64,000 nt of DNA, taken from the NCBI GenBank assembly GCA_965603125.1, contig CBFDBU010000001.1:124001-188000 (forward strand). The letters are read 5' to 3'. This document shows, one piece after another, positions 8,842 through 17,201 of the stretch (position 1 is the stretch's first letter; each line of letters starts with the position of its first letter). The DNA is from JAJRTA01 sp965603125. Lineage in GTDB: Bacteria; Zixibacteria; MSB-5A5; GN15; FEB-12. The notes below the pieces were generated by a model that ran no database searches, was not told where the DNA came from, and was given only the letters and a program-made list of their open reading frames with translations. The position numbers and the translations under genes were made by a program.

Positions 8842-9753
8842 TCAGCAGCACCGGGAGATGATCCCACCGGCCTCGTCCAGTCTGGCCTGGGCTGCTTTTT
8901 TGTCACAGCCAAGCTTGTGCATCACAATGGCCAGTTTGACTGACCCTCCGGAACGCGTCAGCAGGTCGCTGGCCTTGTGGAGGTCAATCTCAAGGAGTTC
9001 CATCAGGATTTTGCGCGAGCGCGCCGCCAGTTTTTCCGACCTCGCCTGCAGGTCAACCATGAGGTTGCCGTAGGTCTTGCCCAGCAGCACCATGGCCGTG
9101 GTGGAGATCATGTTCAAGGCCATCTTCTGGGCGGTGCCGGACTTCATCCGGGTGGAGCCGCAGATCGCTTCCGGACCGACCGGCAGCGGGATAACGAGGT
9201 CAACGCCGGTCGGGATATCCCCCCCTTCGTTGCAGATTATGAACACCGTCCTGGCGCTTGCCTGACGGGCGTATTCGAGCCCCGCCAGAGTATAGGGCGT
9301 GCGCACCGAAGCGGCCAGCCCGGCGACGAAATCGCCGCTTGACAGCCCGTGCTCCTGCAGATCGCGGACAGCGGCGTTACGGTCGTCCTCGACGCCTTCC
9401 TTTGAAAGCACCAGCGTGTCATAGCCGCCGGAAATGATCCCCGTGATCTGATTCGGCTCGGTGCCGAAAGTGGGTGGGCATTCGGCTGCGTCCAGCACCC
9501 CCAGTCGACCGGACGTACCGGCGCCGATGTAGAAAACCCGCTTCCCCTGCCGCAGGGTATGGGCAAACATCTCGGCCGCCTGCGCAATGAGCGGGAGAGC
9601 CTGCTCGACCACGGCGGCTATGGTCTTATCCTCATGGTTGATCTTGCGAGCGATCTCCAGCGCCGGCAGTCGGTCAATGTCGACCGTTCCCGGATTGACC
9701 TGTTCGGTTCCCAGGCGGCGCAGTTGCCGAATGAGTCTGTCATAGTCGGTCAC
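8842..9753 (-). CDS. murQ: N-acetylmuramic acid 6-phosphate etherase
   Basis: Cleaves the lactyl ether of MurNAc-6-phosphate to give GlcNAc-6-phosphate and D-lactate during peptidoglycan recycling. Diagnostic blocks are DIDRLPALEIARKINHED near the N-terminus, the SIS-domain sugar-phosphate loop GAGTSGRLGVLDAAECPPTF, and the C-terminal helical LGCDKKAAQARLDEAGG. GTG 9753 (VTDYDRLIRQL) gives 303 residues, the usual length. A GTG at 9786 is in frame but lies inside the terminator of the upstream gene; neither has a clear SD. No anmK or PTS gene is adjacent. Confidence 0.93.
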   Translation of the reverse strand: MTDYDRLIRQLRRLGTEQVNPGTVDIDRLPALEIARKINHEDKTIAAVVEQALPLIAQAAEMFAHTLRQGKRVFYIGAGTSGRLGVLDAAECPPTFGTEPNQITGIISGGYDTLVLSKEGVEDDRNAAVRDLQEHGLSSGDFVAGLAASVRTPYTLAGLEYARQASARTVFIICNEGGDIPTGVDLVIPLPVGPEAICGSTRMKSGTAQKMALNMISTTAMVLLGKTYGNLMVDLQARSEKLAARSRKILMELLEIDLHKASDLLTRSGGSVKLAIVMHKLGCDKKAAQARLDEAGGIISRCC

Positions 9754-9784
9754 GGACGGAAGTAAGCAGCCGCCCGCCGGGCGC

Positions 9785-9819
9785 ACAACAAAAACCCGGC
9801 GAAGGGTCAGACTCGCCGG
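9785..9819 (-). terminator. Rho-independent terminator of the 10.6-kb lipoprotein gene
   Basis: CCGGCGA (9796-9802) pairs with TCGCCGG (9813-9819); read on the minus strand the stem is followed by TTTTTGTTGT. It separates this lipoprotein gene from murQ. Confidence 0.75.
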
Positions 9820-9848
9820 TTGCCGTCATCGAATTGAGGGTGTGGTCG

Positions 9849-10637
9849 TCACTGTAGAACAGTGACATGAACCGAGTCGCGCAGAGCCACCGTAACCGCC
9901 CCAAAGCAGCCGGTCAGCCGCTCCCGGTCGATATTGTCCGGCGGTTGGCCGGGCATGGGCACCGGCAGCATCCCGGCTGACAGACTGCTGTCAGGGACAC
10001 CGGTGTAGGCATAGACGTAGACAAAATACCAGCCGGTGTCGGGATTGATTCCGTCAGACCAGCGAAAGGCGCCCGGCGGGATCGTCTCGGTGGTCGACTG
10101 GTTGCTCACCCAGGCGCTGTAACCGTGAGCATGATAGGCCATGTATCGAGGCACGGTCGCCACCACGTAGCCGTCGGCCGTCAGCGAACCGGTCCAGGTC
10201 AGCAGCATCTCGGTCCCGCCCGGGTTTTCACGATTGGGGGGAACAGTGATCCCGATCGAAAAGGTGTCGGCCACGTAGGCCTCGACGCTGTCCCGATACA
10301 AAGACGAGTCCCGTATCTGCAGGTAGTAACTACTCTCAGGATAAACACTCTCGGGAACCACCGTCATCTGATAGACGTCGTCAAGATACGTGAGCGTGTC
10401 GTCCCCGAACAGTATATCCGCCGTTGCCAGCGTCGAATCCTCGCGCCACAAGGCAACTTCACTGTGACAGGAGTAGCGGTTCACGTCTTTGACAAAGAAG
10501 CCGCTCAGACGATAAGCGGCGTCTTCAAGCGAATCACTCCTGTTGGGAGCTCTGTTGCAGCCGACCGCGAGGAACGTCGCCGCGAGCATGATGGTCGCCG
10601 GGGTCACCGGTGACATCTGTATCTTGTTCAACCTCAT
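9849..10637 (-). CDS. Hypothetical lipoprotein
   Basis: A signal sequence ends in the lipobox LAVGC. From ATG 10637 (MRLNKIQMSPVTP) the Cys is residue 27. ATGs at 10646 and 10667 are in frame and no SD decides between them. The mature part is beta-rich with many Tyr and Trp. The middle segment (WTGSLTADGYVVATVPRYMAYHAHGYSAW) and the Pro-rich LPVPMPGQPPDN tract give no family I recognise. It is transcribed alone and ends in a good terminator. Likely exported. Confidence 0.65.
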   Translation of the reverse strand: MRLNKIQMSPVTPATIMLAATFLAVGCNRAPNRSDSLEDAAYRLSGFFVKDVNRYSCHSEVALWREDSTLATADILFGDDTLTYLDDVYQMTVVPESVYPESSYYLQIRDSSLYRDSVEAYVADTFSIGITVPPNRENPGGTEMLLTWTGSLTADGYVVATVPRYMAYHAHGYSAWVSNQSTTETIPPGAFRWSDGINPDTGWYFVYVYAYTGVPDSSLSAGMLPVPMPGQPPDNIDRERLTGCFGAVTVALRDSVHVTVLQ

Positions 10638-10961
10638 TGGTATCATTAATCGGCAGTTGACAGCCAAAGTCTTAGCTGGTTGTTATACACTCCAAGGGTC
10701 GTCGCTGTCTGGCTGCCGGGCAACCCGAAAACCAGAATCTCGGAGTCGAGGCAGTGCCATCCCCGGCCGGCTGAGCGCTGCTGAGCGGGCCGCGGATTAC
10801 CGGCGATGCCGGAGCAACAATCGCTCGGCAAACTTGTGAGCCATGACTGTGTCGGGCCCCGGGGACGGGGTAAAGGTGCGAACACTGCGGCAAAACAGGG
10901 TTTTAAGTCAAAAAATATGTGGATTTTATGAATTTAGGAAACTATACTTAGTGTTTGATCG
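10638..10961. other. Gap without supported gene
   Basis: About 320 bp upstream of the lipoprotein. Minus-strand frames here encode only a short degenerate peptide (MAHKFAERLLLRHRR then stop). Nothing else is supported; the right part is AT-rich. Confidence 0.5.
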
Positions 10962-10990
10962 TTGTTACAGTTTGAGACCAGGCCTATAAA
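10962..10990 (+). promoter_or_regulatory. Sigma70-type promoter of candidate small RNA
   Basis: TTGTTA (10962-10967), a 17-bp spacer, then TATAAA (10985-10990), in an AT-rich stretch that stands out from its surroundings. Confidence 0.5.
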
Positions 10991-10995
10991 AGCTC

Positions 10996-11087
10996 AGGCG
11001 ACCGGATCACTGAGCACATGATCATACAACAGTGTCGCCTGTATTGTCCCCGTGCCGTTCCCCTCCCCCGGCGCGGGGGCTTTTTTT
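10996..11087 (+). ncRNA. Candidate terminator-ended structured small RNA (~90 nt)
   Basis: A promoter places the start near 10996. An 8-bp stem CAGGCGAC (10995-11002) / GTCGCCTG (11034-11041) closes a 5' domain with an inner GATCA / TGATC pairing. The transcript ends in a textbook terminator: CCCCCG (11065-11070) / CGGGGG (11074-11079) followed by seven T. A 5' promoter, a structured body and a terminator with no gene between them indicate a small RNA. It is not recognisably SRP, 6S, tmRNA or RNase P RNA. A short in-frame ATG at 11018 runs through the terminator and is not credible as a gene. Confidence 0.45.
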
Positions 11088-11246
11088 GTTCTCCTGGAAT
11101 CTGGGGGGTAGCCGAGACAGGCTCCACCGGGCTGTACGTGCAGGAGAGGCTGTTGGATAGACTAGGCTCCGGCGACCGGCCTTGCGGGCAACGGGGTCGA
11201 AAATACCTTTCCGGCAGTTTTCAAACCGCATCTGCCGGTCAGAACG

Positions 11247-11600
11247 TCAGGATCGCGGTGATCTCACCCGGCAAGGCTTATCTGAACAGAGGCGGGGACG
11301 ATACCTCTCAAACACCGACGACTTGAAAATACCTCGCCGAAGTCGGGGAATCGACAACCCTCCCAGCCAACCGTAGCTCGTCAGCAAGTCCCGAACGTAA
11401 CTCCCATTCCGATAGTTACGTCGCTTTCCGCTCCGCTTGTAACGACCACAACCAACCTGCGCCGTTAACTCCACCTCCATCGCCCGCTCCAAGCGCCGCT
11501 TCACGAAACGCTTCGTCTCTCCCTCAAGATCACGCCAAATCGACTTGACTCCCAACCAACGACGGAATAGATTCTTCTGTGAGAAGTCCATTTCTCGCAT
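11247..11600 (-). pseudogene. IS256/mutator-type transposase, N-terminal fragment
   Basis: The N-terminal segment matches the start of IS256-family transposases: RAMEVELTAQVGC, then RSGKRRNYRNGSY and the VRDLLTSYG...LSIPRLRRG strand before the DDE core. After FERYRPRL the sequence departs from the family and soon stops, leaving about 115 of ~400 residues and no DDE triad. The start at ATG 11600 has AAGGAGGAT 8 nt upstream. No C-terminal part is found downstream, so this is a deletion relic. It sits beside repeat-rich secreted-protein genes. Confidence 0.75.
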
Positions 11601-11706
11601 GGGCATATCCTCCTTCAAAACGGTTAATTGGATATGCCCTAATTCTATGGCAAATACCTCCTAAATTTACCCAGAAGAATTTACGCAATACTCGCGCTTC
11701 TGGCCG

Positions 11707-13503
11707 CTACGGACACGGCGGCGGTATCGGGCCGTCGTTGAACATGTAGTCCACCAAGTAGACCAGGTCGGCAATGTCTATCGGTGCGACTCCGCTGCCG
11801 TCAATGTCGCCTTCTTCAAAGCACTCAGGCTCGGGCCCTTGGTTGAACATGAAGTCCACCAAGTACACCAAATCGGCAATGTCGATAGGCAAAACGCCGC
11901 TGTGGTCGACGTCGCCGCGGATCACGCAGCAACCCTGCGGAGGGAGCGCCGCGATTGCCGTTACGAGATTGGGCAGGGGACCGATATTCTGCGTTACGGG
12001 ATATGTCCCTGCCTGCTGCGGTGAACCGGTGGCTTTGAGAATCGAAAGCACATCGCCGGGTGGCAAAGCCGTACCTATGTCGGAAGGCTGACATCCTCCC
12101 TGCTCCTTGTAGACGCTCTGGAGGATGGCGGCCGCGGAGGCCACGATGGGTGCTGCACTGGATGTTCCGGAGAAGCCGTCTTCGTACCAATAGTTCTTGC
12201 CGTCGATGGAGTAGTGATTCCCGTAGCCGGTGGTCATCACACGCTCGCCCCAACCCTGGAGATCGACTCGTGAACCATAGTTGGAAAACCACATCCGCGA
12301 CCGGGGGGTATCGGTGCCGCCGAACGCCGCCGGCGCCGCACCTGCTCCGACAATGATAGCCCCGGAGTTGTTCCCCGGGAGGAACGGCCAGTGGCCGCCG
12401 TTGCCGGTGCCGTAGATCGGGTCGTCCAGGTCCTCGCGGCCGTTTCCGGCGCATTCGACAACCGTGACACCGTTACCGACGCAGGTCACGATTGCTTCAT
12501 ACCACGACTGCCACCACTCGACGGGGATCAAGCCGTCGTCCGGGTACGGCTGTTGCCCGGTGTAGTTTGGGCCGGCGAGCTGCTGCTCGATCAGGAAGAC
12601 CGCTCCCGGCTGCCAGTATACAAGCGGCAGTACGTGTAACAGGGCGGTGCCAATCTGCCAGCCGTAGGTCGCGAAATTGGTGGGGGCGGCCCAAGCCGAA
12701 GCGCCGTAGCTGGCCCCGGTAGTGCCCACGCCGTCGCTGAAACTGATCATCACCCCCAGTACCGCCGTGCCGTGGTTGTCATCGCTGTAGGGATCAACCG
12801 GTGTGTAGCCCGGGGGGATCAGTTCCGAATAGGACGCCGTGATATCGTTGTGGTCCAGATTCCAGGAATACTCGAAATCGCAGATCTTGGTGCCGAAGCA
12901 GCCGCTCCCATTACCGCCGGCGTCGCTCCACAAACTCCAGGCGGCGGTGGCGCCTATGCCGTCCGGCGCGTCGTTGAGATACCCCTGGAGGTACTGGTAG
13001 TCATCGGGCACAGGCAGGGGGGTTGCAAGAGGCATCGCCAGCGCGACTTCCACTTCCGGAAGCGAATTGAGCTGGTCGATCCAGTCCTCGGTCGTGATAT
13101 CCTCCGGGACAGTCAGAACGAAGTAATTGTTCAGATCGGCGATATCCCGGTTCAGTCGACGCTCGGCGCGCGCGACCAGGAAGTCAACCATATCCTCCGC
13201 CGTAACCGACATACGCGACCACCCACCACCGGCAGCGGTAATCGACCGAAGCACATCGGCGCCCCTGGATTTGAGCACCTGGCCGGCTCGATCATAAGGC
13301 TCGCCTTCGCCTGTGAGGCCGATGTCAAGCTCATCGACGAACTTGACCTCGACATGGCGCCGACTAAACCCAGGTGCTATCGAGACCTCGGTCGGCTTGA
13401 CGGCCTTTTTGCGCGGTTTGAACTCGGCTCCGCCGGCTGCAGCAGCGAGAAGAAGCGTGCCCATCAACAGGAGCACGAGCCCGGTTTTCGGATTTACATT
13501 CAC
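11707..13503 (-). CDS. Secreted subtilisin-like serine protease (S8) with dockerin-like tail
   Basis: 598 residues from GTG 13503, chosen because GGAGG lies 6 nt upstream; ORF extension beyond it crosses the SD. A signal peptide (LVLLLMGTLLLAAAAGGA) is followed by a propeptide-like region. Catalytic candidates are Asp in KICDFEY (about 208), His in DNHGTAVLG (about 244) and Ser in FSGTSSAAP (about 447). The oxyanion Asn is probably in VVECAGNG. The Asp motif DFE differs from the usual D-T/S-G. The last ~75 residues carry two dockerin type I-like Ca-binding repeats (DHSGVLPIDIADLVYLVDFMFN, then DGSGVAPIDIADLVYLVDYMFN) closing in PPPCP. Probably exported or surface-held. Confidence 0.92.
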   Translation of the reverse strand: MNVNPKTGLVLLLMGTLLLAAAAGGAEFKPRKKAVKPTEVSIAPGFSRRHVEVKFVDELDIGLTGEGEPYDRAGQVLKSRGADVLRSITAAGGGWSRMSVTAEDMVDFLVARAERRLNRDIADLNNYFVLTVPEDITTEDWIDQLNSLPEVEVALAMPLATPLPVPDDYQYLQGYLNDAPDGIGATAAWSLWSDAGGNGSGCFGTKICDFEYSWNLDHNDITASYSELIPPGYTPVDPYSDDNHGTAVLGVMISFSDGVGTTGASYGASAWAAPTNFATYGWQIGTALLHVLPLVYWQPGAVFLIEQQLAGPNYTGQQPYPDDGLIPVEWWQSWYEAIVTCVGNGVTVVECAGNGREDLDDPIYGTGNGGHWPFLPGNNSGAIIVGAGAAPAAFGGTDTPRSRMWFSNYGSRVDLQGWGERVMTTGYGNHYSIDGKNYWYEDGFSGTSSAAPIVASAAAILQSVYKEQGGCQPSDIGTALPPGDVLSILKATGSPQQAGTYPVTQNIGPLPNLVTAIAALPPQGCCVIRGDVDHSGVLPIDIADLVYLVDFMFNQGPEPECFEEGDIDGSGVAPIDIADLVYLVDYMFNDGPIPPPCP

Positions 13504-13822
13504 TTGTAGCCTCCGGGATTTTATATCCAACAATATCTGTGTTTCACCTTAACCATGGCGTTGCGCGTTACTGGGCTGACACCTGACGTCGTGCTGCCGG
13601 TAAAACGATGGGACCAACTTATGTCAACGATCCTGGATCAGACACCCTCAGGCATTCGGATACATCTCCGCACCAACTCAATATACGAACGTAAGTCGTT
13701 GACGTCAAGGTGAATCTGGCTATCCCAATCGAAATTCGCGAACGAACTCAGCTTCTACCTTCGCCCGAAGCACGCCATAAAGACCCCGGCGTACATGTAG
13801 TCAACAAAAGCGGCATTGCCGC
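13504..13822. other. Gap between the subtilase and the repeat protein
   Basis: No gene supported. On the minus strand just past the stop of the repeat protein a short frame reads AAFVDYMYAG, reminiscent of the dockerin helix VDYMFN; it could be a relic but is too short to be sure. Confidence 0.4.
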
Positions 13823-16684
13823 CTACGGGCACGGTGGTGGCGGTGGGCCGCTGTTGAACATATAATCCACCAGATAGACCAAATCAGCTATGTCGATAGG
13901 TTCCACACCACTGCCGTCTACGTCGCCTTCCCCCCAGCACACGGGAATGGGTCCCTCGTTGAACATGTAGTCCACTAAGTAGACCAGGTCAGCGATGTCT
14001 ATCGGAAGGACACCGCTGTGGTCTATGTCTCCAGGGATGGCGCAGCACATAGGATCGCAGGCATCGCCAAGACCATCGCTATCGGCATCTTCCTGACCGG
14101 GGTTGTAGTCGTTCGGGCAGTTGTCGGTCTCGTTGTCAATGCCGTCGCCGTCCCGGTCGCTGTCACAAACGTCACCAAGACCGTCGCCATCAGTATCCTC
14201 CTGACCTGGATTAGGCACGGTGGGACAGTTGTCGCAGACATCGCCCACGCCATCCGTGTCGCCATCTTCCTGGCCGGGGTTGTAGTCGTCCGGGCAGTTG
14301 TCGGTCTCGTTGTCAATGCCGTCACCGTCTCGGTCGCTGTCACAAACGTCACCGAGGCCGTCGCCGTCGGCGTCTTCCTGGCCTGGATTGTAGTCGTTGG
14401 GACAGTTGTCAACAGGATCCACCACGCCGTCGTCGTCCCGGTCCGGTGCCCAGCGGGCAATATAATCGACACGAACCCCTCCGGCAGTCGTGAATTCTCC
14501 CCCGGCAATCAGCTCACTGTTGTAGACCGTCAGGGAGCGGACCCTGTCATTCATCCCCGAGCCGAGCGGTTGCCATGTCGAACCATCCCAGCGGGCAACA
14601 CGATTGGCAGTAACCCCACCGGCAGTCGTGAAATATCCTCCGGCGATCAGGTCACCGTCGTAGACCGTAAGGGAGTAGACATTGTCATTCATCCCCGAGC
14701 CGAGTGGTTGCCATGTAGAACCATCCCAGCGGGCAACACGATTGGCAGTAACCTCACCGGCAGTCGTGAAATATCCTCCGGCGATCAGGTCGCCGTCGTA
14801 GACCGTAAGGGAGTAGACATTGTCATTCATCCCCGAGCCGAGTGGTTGCCAGGTCGAACCATCCCAGCGGGCAATATAATTGGCAGCAACCCCATCGGCA
14901 GTCGTGAACCATCCCCCGGCGATCAGCTCACCGTTATAGACCTTCAGGGACATGACATTGTCATTCATCCCCGAGCCGAGTGGTTGCCAGGTCGAACCAT
15001 CCCAGCGGGCAATATACTTGACAGCAACCCCGCCGGCAGTCCAGAATTGTCCCCCGGCGATCAGCTCACCGTTGTAGACCGTCAGGGAGTAGACATAGTC
15101 GCTCATTCCCGAGCCGAGCGGCTGCCAGGTCGAACCGTTCCAGAGGGCAATATACTTGGCAAAAACCCCACCGGCATACCAGAAATATCCCCCTGCGATC
15201 AGCTCACAGTTGCAGACCGTCAGAGAGTACACCGGGCCAGCCATCCCCCAGCCAAGCGGTTGCCATGTGGAACCGTTCCAGCGGGCAATACCATAGGCAG
15301 TAACCCAACCGGCAGTAGTGAAATCTCCCCCGGCGATCAGATCACCGTTGTAGACCGTCAGGGAGAAAACATGGTTATTCATCCCCGGGCCGAGCCATTG
15401 ACAGGTCGAACCATCCCAGCGGGCAATATAATCGGCAGCAACCCCACCGGCAGTCGTGAAATCTCCTCCGGCGATCAGTTTCCCGTCGTACACGGTCAGG
15501 GACCAGACCAAGTCATTCATCCCCGAGCCGAGCGGTTGCCATACCGAACCATCCCAGCGAGCGATTCTGTTGGCAGCAACCCCACCGGCAGTCGTGAATT
15601 TTCCCCCGGCGATCAGTTCACCGTTGTAGACCAGCAGGGAGTAGACAAAGTGATTCATCCCCGAGCCGAGCGGTTGCCATGTCGAACCGTTCCAGCGGGC
15701 AATATAATCGGCAGCAACCCCACCGGCAGTCGTGAACCTTCCCCCGGCAATCAGGTCGCCGTTGTAGACCGTCAGGGAGTTGACAGAGGAGAACAGAGAG
15801 CCACTCATCCCCAAGCCGAGCGGGTGCCAGGTCGAACCATCCCAGCGGGCGACACGACTGGCAGCAACCCCACCGGCATACGTGAAATCTCCCCCGGCGA
15901 TCAACTCACCGTTATAGACCGTCAGGGAGCGGACCTCGTTATTCATCCCCGTGCCGAGCCGTTGCCATGTCGAACCATCCCAGCGGGCAATACGACTGGC
16001 AACAAGCCCACCGGCCTTAGTGAACCGTCCCCCTGCGATCAGATCACCGTTGTAGACCGTCAGGGAGTAGACATTGTCATTCATTCCCGAGCCGAGTGGT
16101 TGCCAGGTCGAACCATCCCAGCGGGCAATATAATTGGCAGTAACCCCACCGGCAGTCGTGAAATATCCCCCGGCGATCAACTCACCATTGTAGACCGTCA
16201 GGGAGCGGACCCTGATGTTCATCCCCGAGCCGAGCGGTTGCCATGTCGAACCATCCCAGCAGGCAACACGATTGGCAGCAACCCCACCGGCAGTCGAGAA
16301 ATCTCCCCCTGCGATCAGATCACCGTTGTAGACCGTCAGGGAGTAAACAGTATAATTCATGCCGACGTCCGGTACGCTCAGGTCGTGCCAGTATTGATCG
16401 TCAGGGTCGGAGTTCGAATTGCTCACCCCGGCAGGAGAGATGACCGGTTCACCCGTTTCTGGATCGATGCGGACATCAAACCCCTCCAGGTCAAGCGAAC
16501 CCTCAAACCCGGCTTGCCGAGCCGCTTCGATGTCAAAACTGCCGTCGGGCGCAAGAAACTCCGACGGGTCCGCGCCACTGGATACATTCTCAACATCGGA
16601 AGCTACAACCACAGACGGTGCAAGCAGTATGATCGCCAGAATGGCGATCACCGATGTTGATGTGAAGTCAGCAACGAGTCGCAT
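13823..16684 (-). CDS. Exported 14-repeat protein with TSP3-like and dockerin-like C-terminal modules
   Basis: 953 residues; GGAGG lies 6 nt before ATG 16684. After a signal peptide (residues 1 to about 29) and ~75 residues of linker come 14 tandem units of about 46 residues (about 105-745). The consensus is DGSTWQPLGSGMND.VYSLTVYNG.LIAGG.FTTAGGV.AN.IARW, period about 138 bp. The units recall beta-propeller blades and delta-60-type repeats. Next are Asp-rich TSP type 3-like calcium repeats (about 745-880: DGDGIDNETDNCP, GQEDADGDGLGDVCD). Last come two dockerin-like repeats and a PPPPPCP end. Unit 9 has drifted most (SLTVCNCELIAGG). Probably a Ca-stabilised surface or secreted protein of unknown ligand. 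Confidence 0.9.
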   Translation of the reverse strand: MRLVADFTSTSVIAILAIILLAPSVVVASDVENVSSGADPSEFLAPDGSFDIEAARQAGFEGSLDLEGFDVRIDPETGEPVISPAGVSNSNSDPDDQYWHDLSVPDVGMNYTVYSLTVYNGDLIAGGDFSTAGGVAANRVACWDGSTWQPLGSGMNIRVRSLTVYNGELIAGGYFTTAGGVTANYIARWDGSTWQPLGSGMNDNVYSLTVYNGDLIAGGRFTKAGGLVASRIARWDGSTWQRLGTGMNNEVRSLTVYNGELIAGGDFTYAGGVAASRVARWDGSTWHPLGLGMSGSLFSSVNSLTVYNGDLIAGGRFTTAGGVAADYIARWNGSTWQPLGSGMNHFVYSLLVYNGELIAGGKFTTAGGVAANRIARWDGSVWQPLGSGMNDLVWSLTVYDGKLIAGGDFTTAGGVAADYIARWDGSTCQWLGPGMNNHVFSLTVYNGDLIAGGDFTTAGWVTAYGIARWNGSTWQPLGWGMAGPVYSLTVCNCELIAGGYFWYAGGVFAKYIALWNGSTWQPLGSGMSDYVYSLTVYNGELIAGGQFWTAGGVAVKYIARWDGSTWQPLGSGMNDNVMSLKVYNGELIAGGWFTTADGVAANYIARWDGSTWQPLGSGMNDNVYSLTVYDGDLIAGGYFTTAGEVTANRVARWDGSTWQPLGSGMNDNVYSLTVYDGDLIAGGYFTTAGGVTANRVARWDGSTWQPLGSGMNDRVRSLTVYNSELIAGGEFTTAGGVRVDYIARWAPDRDDDGVVDPVDNCPNDYNPGQEDADGDGLGDVCDSDRDGDGIDNETDNCPDDYNPGQEDGDTDGVGDVCDNCPTVPNPGQEDTDGDGLGDVCDSDRDGDGIDNETDNCPNDYNPGQEDADSDGLGDACDPMCCAIPGDIDHSGVLPIDIADLVYLVDYMFNEGPIPVCWGEGDVDGSGVEPIDIADLVYLVDYMFNSGPPPPPCP

Positions 16685-17104
16685 CTTTTTCCTCCGATAT
16701 TACTTAGGGTATCTTAATTGTCCGTTGTCTCCAGAATGTCCTTCCGGGCCGTCCGTATCACGCTCTTTTGCAGACAAGCAGGACTATGCGGATCACTAAC
16801 TTAGATGCAATACTGCTCAGGTTAGAAAACGTGCCATTTATGGAATACAGCAGGCGAGAAGCACCTAAATCGTCCGTTCACAACTGCCTGTCGTCTTATG
16901 AGTCATCACGTAGGTAGATGCTGAAACCACCCACGACAGCACTACCTGACCCTTCTGATCCTTCCCCAACGAAGTCGTGCCAACGTTATCCCGTCAGTGG
17001 AGCAATCCACTCAGTACCGGATGCGTCCACAGGGTCACAACTAATATGGTGTGTGGCGTCAACTTTGTCAAGTGAATTCTTTGTGCTTCCCGCGCCTTGG
17101 TCTC
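16685..17104. other. Gap upstream of the repeat protein
   Basis: No gene, hairpin or repeat that I can support. It presumably holds the promoter of the minus-strand repeat protein. Confidence 0.4.
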
Positions 17105-17131
17105 CTACGGACACGGCGGTTCGGGGCCGCA
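17105..17131 (-). pseudogene. Nine-codon relic of a dockerin-type tail
   Basis: On the minus strand the bases read C-G-P-E-P-P-C-P-stop. This matches the ends of the two complete dockerin-tailed proteins (GPIPPPCP-stop, GPPPPPCP-stop), including the shared codons CCG TGT CCG TAG. An in-frame stop precedes it two codons upstream, so only the tail remains. It suggests that a third such gene once stood here. Confidence 0.45.
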
Positions 17132-17201
17132 TGTCTAATTTCTCCACAATTTCTGCCGATAACTGAAGCAGGCACAGAGGTGAAAACCAGAACAGGGGTA
17201 A

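Noticed and set aside
10668..10961. Gene fragment on the minus strand (peptide MAHKFAERLLLRHRR)
   Set aside because: Too short and without upstream homology to claim a pseudogene.
14018..16660. 880-codon open frame antisense to the 14-repeat protein
   Set aside because: It is open because the repeated sense codons never place a stop in this frame; it has no SD, and its translation is a repeat of the complement. The sense strand has SD, signal peptide and known domains.
13823..16684. CRISPR array
   Set aside because: The regular ~138-bp repetition is in frame and encodes protein repeats; there are no short palindromic repeats with unique spacers, and no cas genes.
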